This document shows, in pieces, positions 32,961 to 44,451 of a stretch of DNA of 64,000 nucleotides; within the stretch, counting starts at the first letter, position 1, and every line of letters starts with the position of its first letter. The notes under the pieces were generated by a model. That model had not been told where the DNA came from. It saw only the letters and a list, made by a program, of their open reading frames with translations, and ran no database searches. Made by a program: the position numbers and the translations under genes. This DNA is from Codonopsis lanceolata (lineage: Eukaryota; Streptophyta; Magnoliopsida; Asterales; Campanulaceae), in NCBI GenBank assembly GCA_013146195.2, contig CM028380.1:86926049-86990048 (forward strand). The letters are read 5' to 3'.

Positions 32961-34351
32961 TGTAGACACCCCAATTTCGTACCCTTGGTATGTGACATGA
33001 CATGTGATATTAAGACCTGTTAAAACTTAAAAAACGTCAAGTTACAGGGTTTAAATATGCAAAAGACAAAGCAGGATGCATAAAACAGTGAAATGGAGAG
33101 GCCAAAGTGTCAAAAAGGAGGCTAAAAAGCAAACCAGGAGCCGCCTACCCAAGAAGCAGGCGCGACGCCCTAATCTTAGGGGGTCGGTGCCCAGATGCTC
33201 AAATAGTGTTTACGATTTGAGAATTAGTACAATCTCTCAAGCGCGCGGTACAAGCCGATGAAGCACAAAGAAGAAAATTTAATGACGAAGGAGTCCCTCC
33301 TTGAGCCTATAAATAAAGGCTCTCGGCAGTGAAAAAAGAAGACAACACTTCACATCGCACACAGTTCACGCAGTTAAAAGAGACCGTGTTCTTTTTATGC
33401 AGTGATCGAGAGAGAGAGTACCCCTCCTCCTATAAGCCTCGAAGCTCTGTCAAATCTCCTCCAAACTCAAAACCAACCAGTCAAAGTGAGCCTTAGCCTT
33501 CCAGCTAGGTTTCCACCCTATTCCTCTGGTCCAAAAATCCTGAAAAGAGCAATTGTCATTCCCGAATCTAGAGGCCAAATCCGCCAGAAGCAAGCAGTTG
33601 CTCTGCTTGATTTTCGCCAACATCAAGTAAACAACAGCAAAAACGTAAGCAGTTGCTCCGCCCGGTTCTTGGTGCCAAAAAGCAACCTTCGAAAGCAGTT
33701 ACTCTGCTCGAATCTCCACACAACAGCAAAAAAATACTCCCTCTCCCGGAAGGACAGAGCAATCATATCCTACCTTGTTAAAGGGAAGCCTTAAAAAGGG
33801 TTTTTATTAAGAAAGTGCTACTTTTCATCTGGACCAATGTAAAAATATAAGCAGTTGTGCTGCTCGGATTTCTATAGAAAATAGCACCAAAAAGAGCCAT
33901 TATTATGGCCAAATATTTCTAAATGTATTAGTAATTTCTGGAAGGAGGCGGCTGCGAGTCTGTAAATAATGTAGATACAGATATATTTGTTTAAATGCTT
34001 TATTTTATTTGCTGGAAAAATATAATAAAAACATATTTTAGCCAAAAACTATTTTTGAGACCGAAAGGGCGAGCTGGGTGCTTAACACCTTTCCACCTCG
34101 TAACTTAGCCTCCGAACCTTTTTTAAAAAAAATTCTGGTTATTTTTTGTTTTTCTTTGTTTCTCCTTAAAATAAAGATGGCGACTCTGTTACGACATTCT
34201 GAGCCCACAGTGAGGCCCGCAACATCCTTTCTTACACTTTTTCGTTTTTCCTTAAACAAGGGAAGATGAGAATGAAAGGGTGATGCATTTTTGCATCATG
34301 TTATCCCCTAATCAAGGGATAACTTGATACAGAAAGCCCAAAGCTCTCACA
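32961..34351 (+). mobile_element. LTR of a Tat/Ogre-type Ty3/gypsy element
   Basis: Starts TGTAGACACCCCAATTTCG and ends GCTCTCACA at 34351, immediately before GTGGCGACTCT. The TATA box CCTATAAATAAAGG lies near 33308, with an apparent leader downstream. The 130-codon frame at 33402-33794 lies within the LTR leader and is not conserved coding. Confidence 0.6.
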
Positions 34352-34726
34352 GTGGCGACTCTATATAATATCTTGAGAATCACCGTGGGGCCGAGCGTAT
34401 TCCAACGAGCTCTCGCAACATCCTTTTTTGCACTTTTCCGTTTCCCCTAGACAAGGGAAAATGAGAATGAAAGGGTGATGCATTTCCTACATCCTGTTAT
34501 CCCCTAAACAAGGGATGACTTGATACAAAAAACCCATAGCACTCATGGTGATCTACTATGAACCCGAGGCGTATTCAACGCGCTTTTCAACAACATTCTT
34601 CTCGCACTTTTAATTCCGTCTTCCCCTAGACAAGGGAGGATTGAATGAGAAGAGTGATGTCCTATCCGCATGTCGCGATCCCCTAGAAAAGGGAGCGCGG
34701 GGTCCGGGAGATTCCAGGGCACTCAC
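34175..34726 (+). repeat. Three tandem copies of the LTR end plus PBS-like motif
   Basis: Units of about 175-200 bp begin TGGCGACTCT or a decayed form (34178, 34353, about 34552). They contain CGCAACATCCTTT, two ACAAGGGA phrases and GGGTGATGCATTT, and end CTCTCACA or ACTCACA (34351, 34726). TGGCGACTCT resembles the tRNA primer-binding site of this lineage. Confidence 0.6.
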
Positions 34727-36550
34727 AGTATTAAAAGTCTTTTTATAAACGACTTAATACCAATAAAAAAATATGTATTTCACATTGGTTAGGAAATTGA
34801 TATTAGTTTAAAATATTTTTAGATAATGTACATCGTATTGGTTACAAAGAGATCCACATTATTTAGAAACATATATTGGTTATAAAATTCATAGATAAAA
34901 GAATTTTTATGTTATTATCAATACAAGAGATGCATCACACATTGTTTACAAAGAGATGTTGGTTTCAAAACTATTTTGATAAAATACTACTACTTTTATT
35001 ATTTGTATGTTATAACCAACAGAAGAGATGCATCACACATTGTTTAGAAAGAGATATTGATTTCAAAAGTTTTTATATAAAAGACTATTATTATTACTAT
35101 AGAAGAATGTATCTCACATTTGGTAGAAATTAATGTTGGTTTTAAAAATACTATTATTACCAATAGAAAAGATGTATACCACATGGTTAGAAAGAGATGT
35201 TTGTTTTAAAAGTCTTTAGATAAAAATCTTAAACTTTTATTACCAATAGAAATAGAAAAGAAGTATCTCACATTGTTAGAATATGAAAAATGTGTATCTT
35301 ACATTGTTTAGAAAAAAAATGTTAGTTTTAAAAGTTCTATAGTAAAGACTTTTACTCTTATTACCAATAAAAGATATGTATCTCACATTGTTTAAAAATA
35401 AGTGTTGGTTTAATTTTTTTTAGATTAAAAACTTTTTGTTACAAATAGAATAGATGCATGTATCTCACATTGATTACAAAATATTCTACTATTATTATCA
35501 ATAGAATAAATGTATCATACATTTGGTAGATGATAATGTTTGTTTTTAAAGTTTTTAGATATAAGATTTCTACCATTATTATCAATAGAATATGTATATC
35601 TTACATTGGTTAGAAAGTGATGGTTTTAATTTTAGATAAAAGACTTTTATTATTATTACTAATAGAAGAGATATGTTACATTTGTTAAAAAATGATGTTG
35701 GTTTTAAAAGTCTTTAGATAAAAAACTTTTACTTTTATCATCAATATAATAGAAGAGATGTATCCCACATTATTTAGGAAGAGATGTTGGCTATAAAATT
35801 TTAAAATAAAAGATTTCTACTATTATTACCAAATGAGGATATGTATTACACATTGATTAGAGAATGATGTTGATCGTAAAAGTCTACCATTATTAACAAT
35901 AGAAGAGAATTATTTCACATTGGTTATAAAAGTGATATTGGTTTAAAAAGTTTTTATATGATGTATCTCACATAGGTTACAAAGAAATGTATCTAAAATT
36001 GGTTATAAAGAAATGTATCTCATATTATTTAGAAATAAGTATTGGTTATAAAAGTTATTAGATAAAGATATCTTTTGTTATTACCAATAGAAAATATGTA
36101 TCCACATTATTTAGAAAAGGATGTTGGTTAAAAAGTCTTTTATCTACTACTATTATTACTAATAGAAAATGTGGTGTTGGTTTTAAAAGTCTTTAGATAA
36201 AAGACTTAAACTTTCATTACCAATAAAAATATAAAATAAGTATCTCACATTTTTTAAAAATAAATTATGATTTTAAAAGTTTTTAACAAAATGACTTCTA
36301 ATATTATTATCAAGTTAGATGTTAATTTTAAAAGTCTTTAGATCAAAAAAATTTATTATTATTATTAATATAAAATATGTATCTCACGTTATCTAGAAAC
36401 ATATATTAATTTTAAAAGTATTTAAGTAAAAAAAATCGTTTAATATTAGTAACAATAGGGAAAAAAATATAACCATGAAAGAGATTAACAATCTAATTAT
36501 AATGTCCAAAAGTTATATTATTATTACAAAAAATATATAGATCTCACATT
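34727..36550. repeat. ~80-bp degenerate minisatellite (about 22 units)
   Basis: Each unit contains variants of ATTACCAATAGAAGAGATG, TATCTCACATTGGTTAGAAA, GATGTTGGTTTTAAAAGTC and TTTAGATAAAAGAC. Divergence between units is considerable, so this is an old array. It ends at a Helitron 3' terminus, suggesting the array was part of that element. Confidence 0.75.
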
Positions 36551-36582
36551 GTACCCGTGCGGAGCACAGGCTAAATAACTAG
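36551..36582 (+). mobile_element. Helitron 3' terminus
   Basis: The hairpin-forming CCCGTGCGGAGCACAGG is followed by CTAAATAA and CTAG (36579-36582), then T. The 5' end would lie left of or within the minisatellite and was not identified. Confidence 0.5.
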
Positions 36583-37181
36583 TTAAGAAAGAAAGGAACA
36601 AATGGGTATTTGACTATTTGTTTATAGGCCAAAATTAGAAGCGGCAAAGAGAGAGACGGGTATGAGCGGCCCTCACTTGGGCTGCGGGCTCAAATAGCCA
36701 TGTTAGTGAAGGCCTAATTATTAAGGATAAATTGCAGGTCGATGTTCTTTACTTAATTTTCAACCTGTTTAGTACTTTAAAAAAAAATTCTAAAGTATAT
36801 TTCATTAAATTGTTCCTAAAATAGACAGCATAGCTAACCGACCTACTGCTTTCAACCTCTTCCATTAATTCATTTCACCTAGTTTGCTCAACCCTGATTT
36901 AGAAAGACCTTTCTTGAATTTGTTGGGTCCAATTTTGGAAGATAATCCAATCTCATTCCTTCTTTTTATTGACGTAAGAAGTCCCCGACGGGAATCTTTT
37001 GAATAGGAAGATTAAGGTACCTATCATCGAAGCAACCGAGAGAAGAAGGGATAAGGAGACTTCTTCTTCTTCTCATATATAGTCTTGATTGACTCTCTTA
37101 ATCGACAGGAAGACAGTTCCAGAAACCAAATACAGATTGCGAAGAAATGCTAAACAATCCCACAAACACACACACCCACAC

Positions 37182-37184
<3 letters not shown>

Positions 37185-37219
<35 letters not shown>
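37185..37219. repeat. (TA)n microsatellite
   Basis: A TA run of about 17 units followed by TATG and ATTT repeats. Confidence 0.95.
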
Positions 37220-37231
<12 letters not shown>

Positions 37232-37309
37232 ATATTTATTTATTTATTTATAATTGTGTGAGAGAGAGGACCACAACAAGGTTCTTGTAAAAAAGTTTCT
37301 TATGAATTG

Positions 37310-37660
37310 TGATGCGTTGATTTAGAATCACGATGCATCGATTTGGATACACGAGGTAACTATTTGGAATTGCAATGCATGAATTTGGAAGTAAAATACA
37401 AAGGTAAATCGCGATGCATAATTTTTTTTTAATGCACAAACTTGATTATCCATGAAAAAATCCCGATGCACAATTTGAAATCAGAATACAAAGTAAATCC
37501 AATGTAAAATTGTTATTTTTCGATGCACAAACTGGATTACCAATGAAGAAAATCCTGATGCACAATTTTGGATTTGCCATGCACTATTTGGAATTAGAAT
37601 AGAAAATTAAATCCCGCTGCACAAACTTGATTTTTGATGCAGCGCTCCAAATCCAATATC
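37310..37660. repeat. GATGCAC-type degenerate tandem repeat, locus 3
   Basis: The same phrases as loci 1 and 2 (GATGCACAATTTTGGATTTG, GGAATTAGAATA) recur at 30-80 bp intervals. Confidence 0.6.
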
Positions 37661-38439
37661 AATAAGGGTATATTCAGCATTTCACTCCAAAAGTATCTTT
37701 TACCAGTTAAATAAAAATATAAAGGACTTTTGCGGTTGACATTTGAGTGTTGGGGATCGGCCGGTTATCACCCAATTAATAACACTTGTATAAATGAATG
37801 GGGCATAAATGGGTTTGGGTACCCATTTAAAATAAAATTATTAAGTAAAGAAACATTATAAAAACTTTGTGATTCTATATGAGTTGGAGGTATTTGCTGG
37901 CGCTGGTGGTGAATTAATGACTATAAGGTCACTCATTTATGTTTACACAAGCCCATGCGGATTAATTGACGAAAATGTGCATACTCATTTACAATTTTAC
38001 ATGTGCCCGTACTCATAAATATTTGTGAGCGGTTTAAGCGGTCATATGAGTATGACAACATTTGTTGTTCTATATCAAGTATGACCTTTTGACCCAGCCA
38101 CTTATCGTTTTTGGCCTTTGACCAACAATTGGTATAAACTTCCCAAAATAATGATACACATTTCAAAATAAAGAGACGCATTCAACTCTCTCTCTCTCCA
38201 TCTCTCTCGCCCTAACGTCTTCCATGACGAACATCCCTCTCATCAACCCTTAGTCCATCATCTACATCTTTCATTTTTCGGAAAATAGGGACGGGACCTT
38301 GGCAAAATTGATAATCAAACAAAAATATGTAGAGGGATAGCAACCGAACACATTGAAGTCGAACATCTAAAAATATAATACACTATATAAAATGGAGAAG
38401 AACAAAATCATTACTGAAAACTATAAGAACTAAACGCAT

Positions 38440-38981
38440 CCTGCTGAAATGCAGAAATCACACTCCGAGGCATCTGATGCAGTTGATCAAAGACCATATA
38501 TCCCACGTGAGGTGGGTTATAGCCAATATATCTGCGAACTAGTTGCTTTCTCTGAAAACATGCCCATAGGAGTCATGCCCAACAAATCTGCACATTGAGC
38601 TACCTTGTATGCATACTGCCAAGGAATCTTATGATTATCTTTAATACGCAAAATTACAACAAGCGAGTTTGTTTAAACAATAAAATAAACTAACGAAAGT
38701 TCTTGACATAATAAAAAGCCATCCCGTAGTGCCATAATCTGAGCATACATGTTTGTATCATCTCCATAGTGACCAGAAAAAGCTCTAGTGAAATTACCAT
38801 GCATATCTCGAATGACTCCCCCAATACACACCACATTTAGAAACGAGCCATCAGTGTTAGGTTTATATTGATGTCGGTCTGGAGGTTCCCATTTAACCCA
38901 TTGACCCTTACGAATTGGAGCCACTTTCACCGGCAACCTCAGGCATTGAAGACCTATTTTCCCCCCAAAAAAAACTGGCAC
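38440..38981 (-). pseudogene. LINE-type RNase H (RVT_3) remnant
   Basis: On the minus strand, a frame starting at 38981 reads WVKWEPPDRHQYKPNTDGSF, then GGVIRDMHGNFTRAFSGHYG and NMYAQIMALRDGFLLCQEL. This is the RNase H domain found at the end of plant L1-type LINE polyproteins. The first Asp (NTDGS) is kept. The next catalytic position, Glu in AELxAL, is Gln here (AQIMAL). After a stop near 38673, further RNase H-like sequence (IKDNHKIPWQYAYKVAQ) continues in another frame down to about 38500. No reverse transcriptase is attached. Confidence 0.7.
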
Positions 38982-39021
38982 TTGCGCTAGGATTGTAAAT
39001 ATACATCACCCCCCATCAATA

Positions 39022-39246
39022 TACTACAAGAAAAATGAGATATTGTGACACTTTGCTTGAGACTATTTTCAAAAAGCCTCATAAAGCTATCTATTAAGGC
39101 TTTTATAAGTGTCATTTTACAAATTATCAATTATATTTTAGAAGACCTCATAAAGTTATTTGTTAGGGCTTTTATAAGTGTCATTTTACTAAAAATTAAA
39201 TTATTTTTTGAAAAGCCTCATAAAGTGTTTATTAAGGCTTTTTAAA
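39022..39246 (+). mobile_element. CACTA-like 5' end with subterminal repeats
   Basis: TACTACAAGAAAAATGAGA resembles a CACTA terminus (CACTACAAGAAAA) with the first base mutated. It is followed by three ~70-bp direct repeats containing GCCTCATAAAG and TTAAGGCTTTTATAAGTGTC. The frame across them is only repeat translation. The other end is missing. Confidence 0.45.
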
Positions 39247-39264
39247 ATGTAGTTTAATTGATTA

Positions 39265-40121
39265 CTAGTTTTACACCGTGCGTTAAACGCACGTGCATAT
39301 ATCTCTTTTAATTAAATTATACACAAATAAAATGAAGATTATAAACAAAATTTAAAAATAAAGAAAAAACATGATGAATGGAACAAATTATATCTGTATT
39401 ATTATGTTTGACAATTACAACCAAAAACCCGTTAACCCATATTTTTGCTATATAAGTGTAGGTTTCTTGGCGAAAGATATGGGTTAAAACGGGTCAACCC
39501 GTTTAATTTTAGATTATAATGGGACACGATCCGTTTCGACCCAACCCACCAAATCGTCAGCGTATAATTGATATCATTTAATTCATTATTTTATGAATTG
39601 TTTAAGTCATTTTCTCGTTCATAATTTTTTGGAGTTTAATAATTGATATTTTTTGTTATTAAAATTTAGGATCTTAAGTAGTATAAATAGTAATTCAGAT
39701 GTATATTCTTTTCTATATAACATATATATTTATTAAATATTTATAATTTGTGGTTGATATCTACTACTATGATTTAATCGTATATATTCATATGATTTAT
39801 CAATAAGTTATAATTAATTGTGGTTATTTGCAAAAATAAATTTTGTTTTGATATTATAATTTCAGATATGATGAAAGAGATAGAAAAGTTTCAAATACAG
39901 ACGGGTCATATATGAAGATTTCCATAGCAGACTTTTTATAATTAATTGTAGTTATATTTTATTTTGTAATCACATGCATTCAATGAAGATGCTTTTTATA
40001 GCACATTTGTTTTTATTCTAATATTATTTGCTCATTTTAATTAATCAGAAAATTAAGTATGCACCAAAAGAGATTTGTATTTACATATTTTTAATGTGTG
40101 ACTACTCCTATTAAATACTAC
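39265..40121 (-). mobile_element. Helitron (minus strand), truncated by LTR insertion
   Basis: CTAG (39265-39268) preceded by A, then a hairpin CGTGCGTTAAACGCACG. On the minus strand this is hairpin plus CTAG before T. The body aligns with the copy starting at 56982 along its length. At 40121 it is cut after ACTAC by the LTR that begins at 40122, whereas the sister copy continues ACTACTCCTACATATAAAC. Confidence 0.65.
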
Positions 40122-43100
40122 TGTGAGAACCCAAACCCATTACTTGTATTACTTGTCTTATACCTTAATAACATGATTGTATTATGCCTTAACATGTTAG
40201 ATACTCCTAATTGTTCATGTTTTACTCACATGAGAGTATTATGTGCCTAGTTGCTTGAAAGCCTTTCTTGCATTGCTTGCCCTGCCTTGTACCGTGAGTG
40301 TTTGCCTTAGCATGATAGCACTCGACCGAGACTTGTTATAGTTCTATTGTCCATCATAGATGACCTAGAACGTTCACCTTGATCATAGTAGGCTTGATTG
40401 GAAGTTTGGAAACCTTCTTGCTTTGTTTTGGCCTTAGCGATTTCCCTCTTCTCCCGTTTTGCGCGTATTTCGTCGTGCGATAGGTTCATTGAGTTCCCGG
40501 CCTTGTATTGAACTCTTAACCATGGTTAAACAAGCCTTTTACATGCCCAAAATATCTTAGTTTCATTAACATTTGATTCGGGTTTGATTCGTCAACCAAT
40601 CGTCGCATGATTCGAGCCTTGTCCTACCTTGTTCCGGGTGTTGTTCGGGTGTGTTTCGGACTTGTTTTGAGTGGTGTTAGACCCTAGAATGGTTGCCCAC
40701 AAGTTAGGGACCCTTTAGGACATGTTTAAGTCAAGTTTTGGAGCCCCAGAAGTTGAGGCGCCCGCATGGATCGAGTGAGGCGCGCTGAGCGAGAGCAAAT
40801 GAAAACCAGGAGACCTAACCAGTATCTGAGGCGGCCGCATGGGACATGCTGAGGCGCCCGCCTCAGCCCTTCTTCAGCTACGGGAAATTTTCTCCCTCCT
40901 CTCCTATGTCCGACCTTTGACCCCTTTAACCCCTTCTTAGTTGATCCTAATCCTACCTATTAAACACTAATCAAGTTGGATTAGCCCTAACCTCAAGCTA
41001 CCTCCATTGGACAAGTGGATTTGGAGGCCCTCTTCTTGTGCCATGTGGATTTCCACCACATCCATGCAACATATAAAAGCTCAACCTCTTGTTGATCAGC
41101 CATTTTAAGCTTCCATCTCCAGATTTCTCTTCTCTCTCTCTTGCCATAATAGTGTGTGTAGAGAAAAGGTGAGACTAGTGTGTGTCTACTCCATGGATTG
41201 AGCTCCCGACCTCCGTTTGCCAAACCGAGACCACCGGAGTGAAGCTACCGACTAGGAGATCATTTCCATCCGGTTACTTTGCTCTCCAACCTTCCTTTTT
41301 CTTGGTGAAGGTAAGCTATCGATTCCCCTTAGGATGTATGCTAGATATGCCATGTCCCCCTCTTCTTGTAAATCCCATGCTCCTACCATGCTCTTGCCAT
41401 GATTATTGATGAATTGGCCTTTTGGGATTTTTGATTAATATGATCATCTTGTTAAATTAGTCCTATGCCTAGAATTAAATATGTTCTATGCTCTCTTAGG
41501 AACAACTAATGTTCTTGGACTATAGGATTTTAATGACTTTTGGGAACTAGGAATTCTAGGGTTCCATATGCCATGAATTGTTCATCTTGTTGAATTGGAC
41601 CTTATGTGTAGAATTAAATGTGTTCTATACCCTCCTACGAATAATTAATGTTCTTGGACTATTGTAATTTATCAACCTTTGAAATAATAATTCTAAGGCT
41701 CATTGAAATTGAATTGATGACAATTCCTAACTACGGTTGTTAAATGGATTAATGACCTAGCCGATCATGTACGCGAACTTAGAAAAGGGTTTATGATGCA
41801 ATTAGCGTCCTAACTCTATTGGATGAATTGTTAGAGACGACTCAACGGAGTCAAGCTTAGCGAGCTATTGAACAATACCGGCTCACCGATAAATCCCTAC
41901 GACGTTCTAAACGCGTTTCCCTAAGAATAATAATTCTTGACTTTGAACTTGAATTGATTGCCTTGCTTGATCTTGAATGTCATATTATAGAATACTAAAT
42001 TGACATGTGAGTTCGCTCTTGTCGGACTCAATCCTACTTGGTTATTGATGAGAATAATTTACTTGTCATGAACGAGATCGCTCTTGTCGACCTCGTTCAC
42101 TACTTGATATTTTTGTTAAGTATACATTACTTGGCATTGCATGAGTCAGTTGGCATCCCGTCCTTGTTCACACACGCCTCACTGTGGCCACGGTGGGAAG
42201 TAGTTCCCTTTGTTGCATCAATACAGTACCATTGGTTCTATCCGGGCATTCCCGGAAGGTCGATGTACTACACGCATCGACACATGCACGCTCAAGATAA
42301 CGCTTGTATGCGGGAACTACGTGGCGGCCGGCTCTCCATATATCCTTATCCTATGTGATTTAATTATGCGCACTTATGTGAAACAATGTGCATCTTGGAT
42401 ATATGATCTCTATGCTTATGTGACTATAACTTGCCTTGTATGTTGCATATTGCCATGACATGCATGATTGATAGCTTACGAGTCTTTATGACTTACCCTT
42501 TCCCCTTTACTGCTTTAGATCCTAGCAAGACAGGTTCTGCTCGTTGACTCGCTGTGTTCGTGCCTTGTACTCCTTTTGGTTCGCCGTCGATTGAAGAGGT
42601 GGTTTAGATGTCCTCTTCCTCTTGCTTTGTACTTTTGTAAGGACGACGGGTTAAGCAAGTCACTTAGACTATGCTTGGGTGTTTGTGTAGAACTTGATTG
42701 TAAATCTTATTAGCGCTAGTAGTTTAATACTTGTAGTACTTGTATCTCTTTTGTCTTGGCATTGTGTAAGCCGAGCTTTGGTTAACTTGTTATTATCCCA
42801 CTTGTTTAAGTCTTCCGCTGAGCATCCTATTAGCTCTTATATAGTACTTGTTTATAAACTGTTAGCTTGGGTTCCGGCATGTAGTGTCGCCGATGACTTG
42901 GTTTAAATTGTTTAACTGTTATATCAGGTTGAAAAGAGTTTTAAAAATACCGGCCTTTGGTGCCGAGGCGTGATACGTCTCTAATGTTGCGTCACGTCGT
43001 TTTTAAAAAAAAATTAAGTCCTTGCATGTTTTATTGCCTACTTGTTTTCCCTCCTTATTTGGGCGGTTCGACCGCGGTCCCATCTCGGGCAGGGCGCCAG
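40122..43100 (+). mobile_element. 5' LTR of the chromovirus-like element
   Basis: Starts TGTGAGAACCC and ends around GGGCAGGGCGCCAG, aligning with the solo LTR at 54013-56838 along its length. The core TATA box is ATATAAAAG near 41070. GC-rich motifs AGGCGCCCGC and GAGGCGGCCGCATGG lie near 40757 and 40829. At nearly 3 kb it is long, but usual for this lineage. Confidence 0.75.
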
Positions 43101-43118
43101 TTATTATCGAGCTTGTTT
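43101..43118 (+). other. Degenerate primer-binding site (tRNA-Met type)
   Basis: TTATTATCGAGCTTGTTT just after the LTR resembles TTGGTATCAGAGCCTAGG with substitutions and one lost base. The consensus is complementary to initiator tRNA-Met. Confidence 0.45.
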
Positions 43119-43250
43119 GTAGGTTAGCTATCGGCGGGATAGGTTCCATGGCTTTAGGTGGGTTGTTTCTTGGTGTGATTGTTCTAACGTCGAGTGAATT
43201 CTTATAGGTGCTTGATGGTGAACCACAGAAGCCGGCAGGTGTAGGCAGAG

Positions 43251-44330
43251 GTGGGGAGGCCACCAGGGAGAGTTCTGAGGCACACGAGTGGAGTTGCCTC
43301 CTCCACCACAGAACCAGTGGGCATGAATGCTCGGATGGCGGATTTGTATCGCCGCATAGCGGAGTTTATGGCCAAGAGATGGCCCGGCTTGGCCGAGGTC
43401 GAGAATGTACCTCCTCCACCACCACCCCCCCAGGAGGCGGAGGCGAGTGTCGCCACCGCGAGTTCTTGTACCCCAGTGTAGGGAGCACGGAATAATCTTT
43501 GTGTTAGAGAAGTTCTTGAAGATGAAGCCTCCATCTTTTGAGGAGGGCGGATGCTAGTATGGCCGAGCTTTGGCTCGAGGATGTGAAAAGAAGATCTTTG
43601 CGACCTTTGGATTGCGGATGAGGAGAAAGTTGTCTTAGGCTGCGTTATAAGCTTAGAGGAGCCGCCAATCATTGGTGGGAGGTTACATGCTAGTTGGGAG
43701 TTGAATCGGGTGGCGCGAGTGTGGCCTACGTTTGAGGCGAGTTTAAGGCTACTTATGTGCCTCTGTGGTTAGGCAGTGAAGGGAGAAAGAATTCGAGGAT
43801 TTAGAGCGGGGTTCCATGACTATAGCTCGGTATTCTTCTAAATTCACTTGAGTTGTCAGTTATTTATTGTGCACATCGGTGCAAGATGAGAGACACAGGA
43901 CCCGAGAGGTTCGTGAAAGGGTTGAAAGACCGAGAAGATGCAGGTTGTTATCCCTGCGATTAGCGGTGCAGTGCGGTAGATCGTGCGTATGAGATCAGCG
44001 AGACATTGAGGAGCATAGAAGCCTCACGTGCATCCTTCTGGCCAGCCGATCTTCCGCAGGCGGCCGTAGAGTTCGATCTTACGAATCGTCATTCGGGCTC
44101 GAGGCAACCGTCGCTTAAATCGCGAGGTAGCGAATAGGCATCGTCTAGTGGGCGAGGATAGGCGCCGTCGAGAGTCGTGGTAGTAGTGCTCCTTCTCCTG
44201 GGGCAGCAGACTCGTGGCGGTGGACCGGTGACTTGTTCAAATCTTGTCACAAGATTGGACATACTAGTGAGAAGTGCAGGACCAGCTTGGTACTTGTCTT
44301 ATTTGTGGAGATTCTAGTCATCGGCTCAAA
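43251..44330 (+). pseudogene. gag of the chromovirus-like element, frame-disrupted
   Basis: A recognisable N-terminal piece reads MNARMADLYRRIAEFMAKRW (from 43323) followed by a proline run. Later frames give KMKPPSFEGG, ADASMAELWLEDVKK and KLRGAANHWW, the typical gag block. A zinc-knuckle (C-x4-H-x4-C, HKIGHTSEKC, near 44233-44276) follows. Several single-base indels shift frame, so no complete gag is encoded as assembled. Confidence 0.65.
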
Positions 44331-44451
44331 AGGCTGCGTCCCAAGTCTAGGCAGCTTTCGAGTCCTCGAGAATCGGGGTCGATTCAGCGATGGGTCCAAG
44401 AGATAGCGATGGGCGTCACTAAGAGCGCGAGAGGCTCGTGTTTTCGCGCTT

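Larger units (their letters stand above)
36723..37790. mobile_element. Unclassified repeat bounded by GTCGAT and GATCGGCCGGTTATCACC
   Basis: Starts at AAATTGCAGGTCGATG, a head seen at four other places. It contains a different-composition patch (36900-37140), a (TA)n array (37185-37219) and GATGCAC repeats (37310-37660), and ends GGGGATCGGCCGGTTATCAC near 37768. Similar heads and tails elsewhere suggest a transposon family. No target duplication was confirmed. Confidence 0.4.

Noticed and set aside
33402..33794. 130-codon protein
   Set aside because: It lies in the LTR leader after the TATA box, has no recognised domain and uses codons like translated non-coding DNA.
43202..43672. 156-codon frame on the minus strand
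   Set aside because: It is the complement of the gag region, whose plus-strand frames show retrotransposon gag blocks.
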